From the IMG/VR virus record IMGVR_UViG_3300035698_001483, positions 1-32,787 of that record: DNA of 32,787 bases. One strand, written 5' to 3'. Origin of the DNA: a virus. Position 1 is the first letter of the stretch; every line of letters starts with the position of its first letter. Position numbers and translations under genes: made by a program. The notes under the pieces were generated by a model. That model was given only the letters and a program-made list of their open reading frames with translations, had not been told where the DNA came from and made no database searches. Shown in pieces: positions 1-7,754 of the stretch.

Positions 1-993
1 ATCTGGAGTATTACAATAGTAGAAGTTCTTCAACCCGTACTTGTAGCCGTAAATCTGGTCTTTAATCAATGTACTAAGTGGAATGTTGCCGTCCTCGTGG
101 TGGGCATAGTTGTAGTAGAGGTTAGTACTCATGCTCATATCTATGAACTTTTGCATAACTGCCGCAATGTTCATCATCGCATAGTTGTCTCGCATTTCCC
201 AAGCCAACGTGTAGTAGTTCTTTCGGGTGTGATAGTTGGGGACCAACTGCTTGAGAACGCCGTTCTTAGCCTTCTTGTGGATCAGTAGGCTCCTGACAGG
301 CTCTCCGCCGTTTGTGCTGTTCTGGATGACGCTGGACGACTCACAGGGCATCTGAGCGGACAGGGTGGAATGCCGCAGGCCAAACTCCTTGACTCTCCCT
401 CTCAATTCCTCCCAATCCATGTTGTAGTTGGGCTTAACTAAATCATCCACTGACTTCTTATACCAATCCACTGGCAGTAGACCGTCCGCGTATTTAGTCT
501 CATTGAACTTGTCGCAGGGTCCAATCTCTTTAGCTAAGTCGCAAGAGGCACTAATTAGATGCCACTGAATCTGTTCCATTGTCTCGTGGATTAGCTCTAG
601 AGCCTCTTTGTCCTCGTACTTCAATTTGTTCTTAGCCAAGAATCCGGCTAGGTTAGTGATACCTATGCCAAGCGATCTGCGGTTCTTCGTAAAGGTTTGA
701 CCAGCTAAGACAGGATAGTCTTGGTAGTCAATGATCGCCTCAAGGGTTTTTACAGCGATTTTGCAGGCTGCTTCTATTTCCTCCTCGTTGTGTAGCTCCA
801 GAAGGTTGAGGGCAGATAGTAGGCAGATGCCGATCTCACCTTCTTCGTCGTCTATTGATTTGATGGGGTTGGTAGGGTGGATTATTTCCTGACAATTTGT
901 CACTAAGATGCCGTTGGCATAAAAGTTGTGATTATTTTCTACCGTAATATCAAAGACTGGTTCGGGCTTTGTTATTTTTTGTATTGTTAGCAT
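1..993 (-). CDS. nrdA: Ribonucleotide reductase class Ia large subunit, C-terminal half with split-intein C-fragment (partial)
   Basis: The frame opens at ATG 991-993 behind AAAGGATAACC and stays open to the window edge. Its first 33 residues are an intein C-fragment ending VENNHNFYANG...VTN. The extein that follows starts CQEIIHPTNP. In NrdA the motif SNLCxE carries the thiyl-radical Cys (E. coli C439) and Glu441, so CQE here is the catalytic Cys with its Glu. Further on are GEIGICLLSALNL (the second redox Cys, equivalent to C462), PCESSS and the near-terminal tyrosine pair FYYCNTPD. Only the extreme C-terminus should lie beyond the window. The protein must be joined in trans to the N-half (1709-3301) to give active NrdA, which reduces NDPs to dNDPs for phage DNA synthesis. 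The start overlaps the end of the endonuclease gene by 44 bases. Identity is very sure; splicing activity is inferred. The penultimate intein residue is Thr rather than the usual His. Confidence 0.95.
   Translation of the reverse strand, partial: MLTIQKITKPEPVFDITVENNHNFYANGILVTNCQEIIHPTNPIKSIDDEEGEIGICLLSALNLLELHNEEEIEAACKIAVKTLEAIIDYQDYPVLAGQTFTKNRRSLGIGITNLAGFLAKNKLKYEDKEALELIHETMEQIQWHLISASCDLAKEIGPCDKFNETKYADGLLPVDWYKKSVDDLVKPNYNMDWEELRGRVKEFGLRHSTLSAQMPCESSSVIQNSTNGGEPVRSLLIHKKAKNGVLKQLVPNYHTRKNYYTLAWEMRDNYAMMNIAAVMQKFIDMSMSTNLYYNYAHHEDGNIPLSTLIKDQIYGYKYGLKNFYYCNTPD
895..993 (-). other. Split intein C-fragment (IntC, 33 aa)
   Basis: The 33 codons contain block F (PVFDITVENNHNFYANG) and block G (ILVTN followed by Cys). 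The terminal Asn is present. The residue before it is Thr, whereas most inteins have His. The +1 residue is a Cys that is also the NrdA catalytic cysteine. With the 106-residue N-fragment the sizes match naturally split inteins of the 'fractured gene' type. Confidence 0.93.
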
Positions 994-1654
994 GGTTATC
1001 CTTTAATGTTTGACTAATTCGCGCGTTGGTTTCCGAGTTATTATATCTCTCCTCATACGTCTGATTGAATGAGAATTCGTCATAATAGATATCTAAACTA
1101 TCCAGTCGCAGTTTCAGTGCCTGCACAAAATTTTGATGACCACCTCCGAATCTGTACTTTGCGTAGCTCAGTGGCAACCCTATAGCTTTGGAATGCTCAC
1201 TCCACCTTGCCCTGATCAATCTATTTTTATTGGCTTTGAAATACCGGATTGCTTCTTCTAGAAGTTCGTCATTACTAATTCCAGAAAAGTTTGGGTTTTT
1301 CTCCCCACCTGTACGTTTGGCGATTTGTGCGGCCCACTTTTCGTACTTTGTTGGTGGAACAACCCATCCTCCGTCTCCTCCTGCCGCCATATTGTATCCG
1401 TCTGCTACCGTGTTTAATTCTTTGATGTATCTTTTTTCTGCTTCGGCAGCCTCCTCTCTGTCGCTAAACGTTCCTAAAGTTTCTATGGAACAATCTTTAA
1501 TGCCATACAGTCTTATCGCCCTACTTAGGTGATAATCTCCTCCACTGAACGCCACTTTGTAGTGGGCGGCGATTCTCTCTTGTACGGATTTTGATGTCAT
1601 TCCGACATAAGACTTGTTCGTAGTGTAAAAGGTAATTTTGTACACATAGTGCAT
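950..1654 (-). CDS. GIY-YIG homing endonuclease inserted between nrdA halves
   Basis: A 234-residue free-standing endonuclease. The N-terminus has the GIY-YIG signature in the form YVYKITF...SYVGMT, followed by the expected Arg (QERIAAH) and a Glu-rich helix, then DGYNMAAGGDGG, as in phage Seg/I-TevI-type enzymes. GEKNPNFSG near residue 120 resembles a NUMOD3 DNA-binding repeat. The rest is probably DNA-recognition sequence. The start is set by CGGAG 7-8 bases before ATG 1654. The gene lies between the two intein-nrdA halves, and its last codons contain the ribosome binding site and start of the C-half. Known fractured-gene loci carry such an endonuclease to drive homing into intein-free alleles. 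The target is presumably the uninterrupted nrdA active-site sequence, which is inference. Confidence 0.93.
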   Translation of the reverse strand: MHYVYKITFYTTNKSYVGMTSKSVQERIAAHYKVAFSGGDYHLSRAIRLYGIKDCSIETLGTFSDREEAAEAEKRYIKELNTVADGYNMAAGGDGGWVVPPTKYEKWAAQIAKRTGGEKNPNFSGISNDELLEEAIRYFKANKNRLIRARWSEHSKAIGLPLSYAKYRFGGGHQNFVQALKLRLDSLDIYYDEFSFNQTYEERYNNSETNARISQTLKDNHANNTKNNKARTSL

Positions 1655-1708
1655 GGGTAATCTCCGTATATTAGGTAGAGGTTATGGATCTACCTTTGTA
1701 TACTAGAA

Positions 1709-3301
1709 TTACGCATTAATTTGCAATTCGTCCGTCTCTAACAGGTCTTGCGCCATAATGTACCCCCTGTTAGTAGTGTATATTTTATGTTCTGGAGTAC
1801 AAGTAACACTCAATCCAGTGTCTTGATCTGTTATTTTCATAACGTATGCCTCTTGACTGACAAGGGCGGCTGCCGTGACCTTCTCGAACGAGTCTACCCC
1901 ATTGTCTACATTTTGGGACAAAATACTAACGTCTTTCCCTGCGGAGACTAAAGAAACCGCTTCTTCTAGGGGAATTGTCGCTAACATGTCGTTGACACTC
2001 ACCATAACAGACGAGTCGCCCGTTAAGCACAAATTGCTCATATAGACTGGGACGTTCCATGACCCATGCTCGTTGGCTGTGTCAATATTCATTGAGTAGA
2101 TTCGCCCCGTCTCTAGACGTTCTCTCGCAAAGATTTCAGCGAGCTTACGTGCGGGCATTTTCCGTTTGAACTTTAGTTCGGATTTCTCATACTTGAGGTA
2201 CAGCTTCTCGAACTTCTCGTTGTCCCCAAAGGCTTCGTACAGGCCCGGAGTTTCCGCTGGACTGAACAGGGTGATATCTTCGTTGGCAATTAGACGATCA
2301 TAGAACAGCTTACAAAACTGCACAGAGTAGTCCAACTTACGTACACGGTTGTCATCTGTACCGGCGTTGTTCTTCAATACAATAACATCATCAATTTCAA
2401 AATGCCAGAAGGGGATATGAACGGTTGCAGAACCACCACGCAGACCGTTCTGACTGGTTGACTTGACTGTGGACTCAAAGGTCTTGAGGTAGGGAATCAA
2501 TCCTGTATGAATTACTTCTCCACCACGGATGGATGAGTTGATGGGACGAATACGACCCATGTTCAGGCCGATGCCTGCTCTCCTTGCTGTGTAACGCCCG
2601 ACAGCGTGGACACTAGCAAAGATGGAATCCAAATTGTCGTCAACGTCAACGAGTACGCAACTGGAAAACTGCCTGATGTTTGTTCTGACACCAGCCATAA
2701 TGGGAGTGGGCAGATTGAGCTTGAAGGTAGAGTAGCAGTCGTATGCCGCTTTCACGTCGCTTGGTGTGTCAAACAGACACATGGCGATGCACATATAGGC
2801 AAACTGTGGAGTCTCGTAGATTTGCCCTGTGCTTCTGTTCTTGACTAGGTATTTGTCTACCATCTGCTGCAAGCCAGCATAGGTGAATATGTCGTCACGA
2901 TTGTGGTTGATGTATCCCTCAAACTTGAGGATATCTTCTTTGGTCCACTTATTGAGTAGGATGGGATCGTAGATGCCGTTGTCTACGTTCAACTCTAGGA
3001 ACATATCGAAGGCTCTTGGCTGTTCGGAACCCCACACTTCTTTCCGTAGTTGCATGTTAAGCAGGCGGGCGGCGACGTACTGATAGTTGGGGGCGGAGGT
3101 AGAGATCAAATCGTTGGCAGACTTGATAATGATCTTGTGGATCTCAGTACTTTTTACCCCGTCGTAGATTGACAGGTTTGCATTCATTTCAATGTCAGAA
3201 AATGAGACACCATTGATACCCTTCACGGCTTGTTCAACCACCTTATGAATCTTCTCTACTAGGTAATCCTCTTTGGTTCCATCTCTTTTCGTGACTTGCA
3301 T
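1709..3301 (-). CDS. nrdA: Ribonucleotide reductase class Ia large subunit, N-terminal half fused to split-intein N-fragment
   Basis: Of 530 residues, the first 424 are NrdA and the last 106 are intein. The N-terminus (VTKRDGTKEDYLVEKIHK) is an ATP-cone allosteric domain. The barrel domain follows, with RQFSSCVLVD (redox Cys equivalent to E. coli C225), GIGLNMGRIRP, and NGLRGGSATVHIPFWHFEID. NrdA sequence stops at YMSNL, and the next residue is intein Cys1 (CLTGDSSVMV). Intein block B is seen as TCTPEHKIYTT. The stop follows DELQINA with no C-terminal intein motifs, so the protein needs the 33-residue IntC at 895-993. The start has GGGGACAAAAAT upstream and lies about 30 bases from promoter 3332-3360. 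After splicing the extein reads YMSNL-CQEII. Confidence 0.96.
   Translation of the reverse strand: MQVTKRDGTKEDYLVEKIHKVVEQAVKGINGVSFSDIEMNANLSIYDGVKSTEIHKIIIKSANDLISTSAPNYQYVAARLLNMQLRKEVWGSEQPRAFDMFLELNVDNGIYDPILLNKWTKEDILKFEGYINHNRDDIFTYAGLQQMVDKYLVKNRSTGQIYETPQFAYMCIAMCLFDTPSDVKAAYDCYSTFKLNLPTPIMAGVRTNIRQFSSCVLVDVDDNLDSIFASVHAVGRYTARRAGIGLNMGRIRPINSSIRGGEVIHTGLIPYLKTFESTVKSTSQNGLRGGSATVHIPFWHFEIDDVIVLKNNAGTDDNRVRKLDYSVQFCKLFYDRLIANEDITLFSPAETPGLYEAFGDNEKFEKLYLKYEKSELKFKRKMPARKLAEIFARERLETGRIYSMNIDTANEHGSWNVPVYMSNLCLTGDSSVMVSVNDMLATIPLEEAVSLVSAGKDVSILSQNVDNGVDSFEKVTAAALVSQEAYVMKITDQDTGLSVTCTPEHKIYTTNRGYIMAQDLLETDELQINA
1712..2029 (-). other. Split intein N-fragment (IntN, 106 aa)
   Basis: Begins at Cys1 (codon 2027-2029) and runs to the stop. 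Block A is CLTGDSSVMV. Block B is VTCTPEHKIYTT with the TxxH residues that assist the N-S acyl shift. No endonuclease domain lies within the intein; the GIY-YIG gene follows separately. Confidence 0.93.
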
Positions 3302-3331
3302 ATTTTTGTCCCCTTTGTTTGGTTTTCTCTT

Positions 3332-3360
3332 ATTATACGGTATGAATCAACGATTGTCAA
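3332..3360 (-). promoter_or_regulatory. Sigma-70-type promoter of nrdA
   Basis: Read on the minus strand: TTGACA, 17-base spacer, TATAAT. The start of transcription should fall near 3325, leaving a leader of about 25 bases that holds the nrdA Shine-Dalgarno site. Confidence 0.85.
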
Positions 3361-3371
3361 CCCACAAAATC

Positions 3372-3405
3372 AAAAAATCCCCACGCCAGTGACGGCGTAA
3401 GGATT
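3372..3405 (-). terminator. Intrinsic terminator after the exported thioredoxin gene
   Basis: On the minus strand AATCC-TTACGCC and GGCGTGG-GGATT pair around a short loop (GTCACT) and are followed by six T. It closes the 6.9-3.5 kb unit just before the nrdA promoter. Confidence 0.85.
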
Positions 3406-3475
3406 GATGCTGTCCTGTTATGTGCGGTCTATACATACTAGTCTAGCTATGGGGATTGTGCAATCAATTTATCGT

Positions 3476-4084
3476 TTATTTCTTTAAATTTTCTTGCAGG
3501 ATTCGCAATAGTTGTGGAGCCGTTCTGGCTCCAGAGAAGCGAAAGATTGGAACACCGTCTTTTAGGATAAGTACGGTGGGATAGCTCGTCACTTTGTAGT
3601 AACGGAAGAAGTTTTTGTGGTTCGGGTTGTCTGCATCTAAGTAAACGACGGGCGAGTTAAACTCGACCAGTTTAGCTGCTACAGACTTGTCTAACCAAGC
3701 CTTCTTTAGTCTGCGGCATGGTTCGCACCATTCCGCCCCAAGGTGGTAAACTTGATACTTTGTTATTAGAGGTTTGTCAGCAGTTGCTTTTCTATAACCA
3801 TGAACATAATCATGCAACCAGAACATTTGATTACTCGTTAAAGTATTCAACAGGGAAGATGATATTGGGGAGTGTTCTCCCCTAGCTCCATTCTCCAAAT
3901 GCCATTTGATAGTCATGCCTCTGACACCGACTACTGGTTTGTAGTTTTGGATGTTAGGGACGTAGCTTAGTCCCAAACTATCCATTGCCGACGTTACTCT
4001 AGTATCTTGTCCGAGGGCCGCATCTTGTGCGGGGGCCATCACTATCATTGCTGCTAATACGAGTGCTATAAGTGCTTGTTTCAT
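3476..4084 (-). CDS. Exported thioredoxin-fold protein
   Basis: 202 residues. The N-terminus is a signal peptide (MKQALIALVLAAMIVMAPA, cleavage probably near AALG). The thioredoxin domain occupies the C-terminal half: GAEWCEPCRR gives the active-site Cys120-Cys123, VVYLDAD a core strand, and TSYPTVLIL the cis-Pro loop. The stretch between signal and domain (residues 27-110) is unrecognised. It should act outside the cytoplasm as a disulfide reductase or isomerase. The start is supported by GGGAGATCCCT. It is the last gene of a run holin-like, small, subtilase, exported protein, this gene, then a terminator. Phages usually carry cytoplasmic thioredoxins for ribonucleotide reductase; the signal peptide argues against that role despite nrdA next door. 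Confidence 0.88.
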   Translation of the reverse strand: MKQALIALVLAAMIVMAPAQDAALGQDTRVTSAMDSLGLSYVPNIQNYKPVVGVRGMTIKWHLENGARGEHSPISSSLLNTLTSNQMFWLHDYVHGYRKATADKPLITKYQVYHLGAEWCEPCRRLKKAWLDKSVAAKLVEFNSPVVYLDADNPNHKNFFRYYKVTSYPTVLILKDGVPIFRFSGARTAPQLLRILQENLKK

Positions 4085-4104
4085 AGGGATCTCCCTGAAA
4101 ATTG

Positions 4105-4857
4105 TTACTCTTGTCTCAAGCCTCTAATCAAAGCCTCTAACCCCTTTTTGTAGTCGGCTGTATTTTTGGCTCGATCAAGATATTGTTCGGTATCTTTGAA
4201 TACTGAATTCCAATCGTGTTGTATCCTTCCCACGAAAGCGAAATTCCTAGCCGTCTTTGCCCGAGCAATGGCTGACTCTAACGTCAAGGATTCCATACCT
4301 TCCAGTTGAATCGTCAGATTGTCTGCCCACCGTTTAGAGTATGGACGATCTGATGCCACGATGCCGTTCCCTTTAACCCATTGATAGAAGTCGTCGAAAG
4401 TTTCCGCAGGAGGGTCGACAGGAGGATCTATAGGAGGGTCAACTGGTTCTCCGGGGAATTTAACCTCGATGAACTCCTGCTGCCAAAAGGGAGCTTCCTC
4501 AACTTGAGAAAGAACTTCGACAGTCCATTCTGTTCCGGGCTCCTCTAGCAACAGATACTTTCCCTCAGACATATATGTAAGGAACTGTGGAAACTGTGTA
4601 AATTTCCCCTTCTGGTATGCTCTGACGATGGGCTTCACATGAGTAGTTGAGACGACCGCAACGATCTTCTCGCCAACCTCTGACGACACATCTTCGATAA
4701 CGAAGTCACCAACGGTGATTTGCGTCCGCTGTTGTATCTTCGCCTTCTCAAAAGTAACTTCTGATTGGGCTTTTTGCCCCATCGCTGTTGAGATAGAGGC
4801 AAACATCAAACACATCGCCAATAGGGCAACTGTCATTTTGTTGTGTTGAGTTTTCAT
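4105..4857 (-). CDS. Exported protein with proline-rich linker, unknown function
   Basis: 250 residues beginning with a signal peptide (MTVALLAMCLMFASISTAMG after a short basic lead). The mature part has a beta-rich N-terminal region (residues 35-145), a linker of repeated PVDPPIDPP (about 147-158), and a helical C-terminal region ending LEALIRGLRQE. No family is recognised. The Pro-rich spacer resembles those joining domains in envelope-spanning or cell-surface proteins. The start overlaps the subtilase stop by one base (TAATG), so the two are translationally coupled. It lies between protease and exported thioredoxin, so all three probably act on the host envelope or the virion surface (inference). 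Confidence 0.8.
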   Translation of the reverse strand: MKTQHNKMTVALLAMCLMFASISTAMGQKAQSEVTFEKAKIQQRTQITVGDFVIEDVSSEVGEKIVAVVSTTHVKPIVRAYQKGKFTQFPQFLTYMSEGKYLLLEEPGTEWTVEVLSQVEEAPFWQQEFIEVKFPGEPVDPPIDPPVDPPAETFDDFYQWVKGNGIVASDRPYSKRWADNLTIQLEGMESLTLESAIARAKTARNFAFVGRIQHDWNSVFKDTEQYLDRAKNTADYKKGLEALIRGLRQE

Positions 4858-5795
4858 TACACGTACTCCGGTTCTTTAAGTAGAAGCCAATTTATAATCC
4901 TATCGTAGGCCAGTCTACCAAGACCAAACCTAGGGTCGCGACCAACCGCTCCTCCATCAATGAAGAAGTTTCCGCCAGCGTACCAATCTCTCCAGTTCTC
5001 AGACCCAACGATTTCGACGAGGCCGAGGCTTCTACGTTTCTGAATGACCAAACATTGAAAACCAGCCCTATGTGGGCAGGCCATCGAGGTTCCAGTCATC
5101 ACTCCGTAGCGATTTCGGGGTAGCGTAGACAGGATGTTCGATCCGGGCGATGCCGAATCAATCTCTCGTCCACCACTAGATGATGTTGCAATCTTCAAGT
5201 CTTGACGATAGTTCCCTTCACACCAGTGTAGAGGGTCTTTCGCTGGCCAGCCAATAGTATTTCTACCACTGCTGTAGCCTGAGTTGCCAGCCGCAGCGAC
5301 TAACAACGAAGTTCCCTTCGAATAGGCATATCTAGAAGCTACCGAATCTTGTTCTTGATGATCTCCACCACCCAGCGATTCAGAAATGACATCTGCTCCC
5401 GCATCAGCCGCCTCCATACGTCCATTGTTAATCCACGTCGTTGAGCCAGAGCCGTTGTCTCCCAAAACCTTGATGCAGATTAAGTCTGCGCCGGGAGCTA
5501 CTCCACCACCACCTCTACCAAGGGCGATTCCCGCACAGTGGTGTCCATGATCGTTTCTGTCGGCTTTGCCGTCTCTAGTTTGGTTTCCCTCATAGATGGC
5601 CTTAGGTAAGTCAGGGTGATCCGTCATCCCCATCGTGTCACAGATTGCCAATTTCACACCACGTCCGTCAATCCCCATTGCATGGAGAGCTTTTAGACGA
5701 GGACCAATATGCCAAAATTCCCTAAGGGCTAGAGACGAATAAACTTCTCCAACCATAAGGTCGTCCGGCAAATGAATGATTCTTTCTTTTGTCAT
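4857..5795 (-). CDS. Subtilisin-family serine protease (S8)
   Basis: 312 residues with a complete S8 catalytic set: Asp53 in KLAICDTM, His83 in NDHGHHCAG (the usual HGTH motif modified), oxyanion Asn171 in AAAGNSG, and Ser237 in GTSMACPH. The domain fills nearly the whole protein. There is no prodomain of usual length and no signal peptide, so the enzyme is made in the cytoplasm in what looks like active form. It stands six bases after a small gene and two genes after a holin-like protein, where an endolysin would normally be. It may replace or assist an endolysin, or process virion proteins. No peptidoglycan hydrolase is seen in this cluster. Confidence 0.93.
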   Translation of the reverse strand: MTKERIIHLPDDLMVGEVYSSLALREFWHIGPRLKALHAMGIDGRGVKLAICDTMGMTDHPDLPKAIYEGNQTRDGKADRNDHGHHCAGIALGRGGGGVAPGADLICIKVLGDNGSGSTTWINNGRMEAADAGADVISESLGGGDHQEQDSVASRYAYSKGTSLLVAAAGNSGYSSGRNTIGWPAKDPLHWCEGNYRQDLKIATSSSGGREIDSASPGSNILSTLPRNRYGVMTGTSMACPHRAGFQCLVIQKRRSLGLVEIVGSENWRDWYAGGNFFIDGGAVGRDPRFGLGRLAYDRIINWLLLKEPEYV

Positions 5796-5801
5796 GTCGA
5801 A

Positions 5802-6089
5802 TTATCCGTTCAAAAAGTACTTTGAGATCATGGTAAAAATACGCTCAAGAACAGTTAGGAACTGCTCCCAGTCAATATTATCCCAGTCAATAGCTTCTGA
5901 CTCGAACTCGTCTCTGAGAGTTTCCATCGCCTCAAGCTGAACTTCTCTCAGCCAGTCTGGACGGAAAAACGAACGCATACGAAGGCGGCGAAATTGCGAA
6001 GATGTGATTTGACCATTTCTGACGGCTTTATGTCCAGCGCTGATAAATGCTTCGCGGAACTTTGAATCTTTAACTTCTTGGGTTTCCAT
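5802..6089 (-). CDS. Small helical phage protein, unknown
   Basis: 95 residues starting METQEVKDSK at ATG 6089, chosen because AAAAGGGAGAATAAC precedes it and it follows the holin-like stop directly. A longer upstream reading would run through the holin-like gene in another frame. Central part is basic (RRLRMRSFFRPDW), the end acidic then hydrophobic (DWDNIDWEQFLTVLERIFTMISKYF). No family recognised. Position between holin-like gene and protease suggests a lysis or envelope role. Confidence 0.75.
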   Translation of the reverse strand: METQEVKDSKFREAFISAGHKAVRNGQITSSQFRRLRMRSFFRPDWLREVQLEAMETLRDEFESEAIDWDNIDWEQFLTVLERIFTMISKYFLNG

Positions 6090-6090
6090 G

Positions 6091-6321
6091 TTATTCTCCC
6101 TTTTCAGGTGTTTGTTTGGAAGGTGGTTTGATCCACTTAATGAGTGCGTCAACAACAACGGCGATAATAGGAACGACAGCGGGACCATATTCCCCCAAGT
6201 CGACCAGACCGATGTTTTGCGCGAAATAAGCCAATGCCGCAGCGGCACCGACGAGTAAAGATGTTTTGCCAAGTCCGACAAGATCACCTTTGTTTAGTTT
6301 AAACTTTGGGGAATCATTCAT
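6091..6321 (-). CDS. Holin-like two-TM membrane protein
   Basis: 76 residues starting at ATG 6321 (MNDSPKFKLNK), which has AAGAGGT eight to nine bases upstream; a TTG 33 bases earlier is less likely. Two hydrophobic segments, roughly residues 19-37 (LLVGAAAALAYFAQNIGLV) and 44-62 (YGPAVVPIIAVVVDALIKW), are followed by a charged tail (PPSKQTPEKGE). Size, two membrane spans and position fit a class II-type holin, which would permeabilise the inner membrane and release a cytoplasmic lytic enzyme. The sequence does not prove holin activity; it could be another small virion membrane protein. Confidence 0.68.
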   Translation of the reverse strand: MNDSPKFKLNKGDLVGLGKTSLLVGAAAALAYFAQNIGLVDLGEYGPAVVPIIAVVVDALIKWIKPPSKQTPEKGE

Positions 6322-6334
6322 TGTTTTGTACCTC

Positions 6335-6934
6335 TTAGTTTTGTTGTTCGTCAAAAAAGACGTTGATTAGGAATCCTTTGTGGTGAGTTGAGTCCAGCCT
6401 ATATGGCATTCCGATGAATCTAATACCATGATCTCTTACAGAAATAGTATTGATATCAATCTTCCTGACCATTTCTAAGCATGAATATAACTCTTTGATG
6501 AAGTCTTCTCTACCATCTTCATCAACAATAGTTATCCAGTCTAATCCTTCATCAGAATCCACGACTCCGACCGTGAGGTCTTTGAATCGCTCATTACTCC
6601 AAGTCATCCTGCCGATTTCGTCGATTTCGAACAGGGCGTGTCTGTGGTATTGTAGTGCAGCTTTAGTTCTTTGTTCAGCAACCCGTTGGCTTTCTTCTAT
6701 GCTTTCGCATGTTACTTTCAGGCCATTGATTATATCTTTCAGAGATCCGCCACCGTTTGGTGTAACCTCACCCTTAATAGTTTTGAGGGATGCTTTAAAA
6801 TCCTCATTGTCTTTTACAAACTTCCCACACGCTCTAAAAATTCTCCACAAGAACAATAGGGCAGTGATTACCGCTCCCGCTATAGATGCTAGAGCAGCAG
6901 CCTCCTCTGGTGTCACGCTTAGTTGGGCTAACAT
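6335..6934 (-). CDS. Membrane-anchored PAS-domain protein
   Basis: 199 residues. A single hydrophobic segment near the N-terminus (AAALASIAGAVITALLFLW) is followed by a probably helical linker (to about residue 95) and a PAS-like domain: HALFEIDEIGRMTWSNERF, then GLDWITIVDEDGREDFIKEL, then strands ending GFLINVFFDE. PAS domains bind small ligands, flavin or haem, or mediate dimerisation; no output domain such as a kinase or cyclase is present. The start has TAGGAG six bases away. It immediately precedes the holin-like gene, suggesting a sensor or antiholin-type partner (inference). Confidence 0.75.
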   Translation of the reverse strand: MLAQLSVTPEEAAALASIAGAVITALLFLWRIFRACGKFVKDNEDFKASLKTIKGEVTPNGGGSLKDIINGLKVTCESIEESQRVAEQRTKAALQYHRHALFEIDEIGRMTWSNERFKDLTVGVVDSDEGLDWITIVDEDGREDFIKELYSCLEMVRKIDINTISVRDHGIRFIGMPYRLDSTHHKGFLINVFFDEQQN

Positions 6935-6960
6935 TATTACTCCTACAAGTAAATGGCGCT

Positions 6961-6992
6961 AAAAAACCCCTAGAAGTAGATACTGCTAAGGG
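6961..6992 (-). terminator. Intrinsic terminator after the 7.0-7.7 kb gene
   Basis: On the minus strand CCCTTAG pairs with CTAGGGG (one G-T pair) over a 12-base loop and is followed by six T. No promoter is visible between it and the PAS gene, so the lysis-like cluster is probably transcribed by read-through. Confidence 0.75.
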
Positions 6993-7012
6993 CTCTTTCG
7001 GCGTCGTATTGT

Positions 7013-7681
7013 TTACTCGGCAGAGTCTTTTGCTTTGTAGTTGCTAGAAACGGGCTTGACTCCGAACATGTAAGTCAGTTGACCGGGAACCGCTCGCGAA
7101 GTGTTCGCAGCTTTGTCGACGGATTGCTCGTCACCAACACCAGAAGGTTTGATCATAGGCTGTAATGTTCCACCAACGCCTCCGGGTCCAGCAGACTTGG
7201 TTACCCAAGAATTGTATCCAGAAGTTGCGACAGCTTGAATGTCAACGTTAATGACGCCATACACACGCTCTGCTTCAACTTGGTAAGTGGAATCTCGATG
7301 AGGGTTCGCACCATTAATATCAGCAGCTCCACCGATCAAGTCAGTATAAGCATTACCGGCTAGAGTACGAGTAACGTTGCCGCCTTGTACAACCCATTCA
7401 GTGGCGTCCGGTGTGTATCCAAGTACAGTGACCCCATCAGTGACAGCACCGCCGACAGCGTCTTTAATGCCGTGCTTGTCAGTGTATTGGGAACCTGCGC
7501 CATCGCTAGCGATGACTTTGGACCCGAACGAAGTTCCCTGATTGTCTGCTAGAGCGGCTACAGAGATAGAATTTTGAAGTGGTGAGTCGGCGGCAACATT
7601 CCCGCCCTTGATGATTGTTCCAGCATCACGGTTTTCGACAGCAGGCTGATCGCCTGCGCCGCTTGGTGCTACAGTAGGCAT
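7013..7681 (-). CDS. Probable virion protein, Gly/Ala-rich
   Basis: 222 residues, rich in Gly, Ala, Thr and Val with few Cys or long charged runs, as expected for a beta-rich structural protein. The N-terminal APSGAGDQPAVENRDAGT is echoed near the C-terminus by KPSGVGDEQSVDKAANT, suggesting an internal duplication or capping motif. It has its own near-consensus promoter (7755-7783), a strong AAGGAG site and its own terminator, so it is probably abundant. Candidates are a head decoration, head fibre or tail protein; no family can be named from sequence alone. Confidence 0.72.
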   Translation of the reverse strand: MPTVAPSGAGDQPAVENRDAGTIIKGGNVAADSPLQNSISVAALADNQGTSFGSKVIASDGAGSQYTDKHGIKDAVGGAVTDGVTVLGYTPDATEWVVQGGNVTRTLAGNAYTDLIGGAADINGANPHRDSTYQVEAERVYGVINVDIQAVATSGYNSWVTKSAGPGGVGGTLQPMIKPSGVGDEQSVDKAANTSRAVPGQLTYMFGVKPVSSNYKAKDSAE

Positions 7682-7754
7682 AGAATTTCTCCTTGAAAAA
7701 ATAAATCAAACATATTGTGAAGTTCCTATTCCGCCTGTAGTCCAAGTCCACTGT

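Noticed and set aside
1188-1532. Plus-strand ORFs of 60-170 codons throughout
   Set aside because: They lie opposite well-supported minus-strand genes, lack ribosome sites and show low-complexity shadow translations. The one at 27193-27420 was kept as a relic because it matches a known zinc module.
5802-6287. 161-codon reading over the holin-like gene
   Set aside because: The first 66 codons are the holin-like gene in the wrong frame; the internal ATG 6089 has a strong ribosome site.
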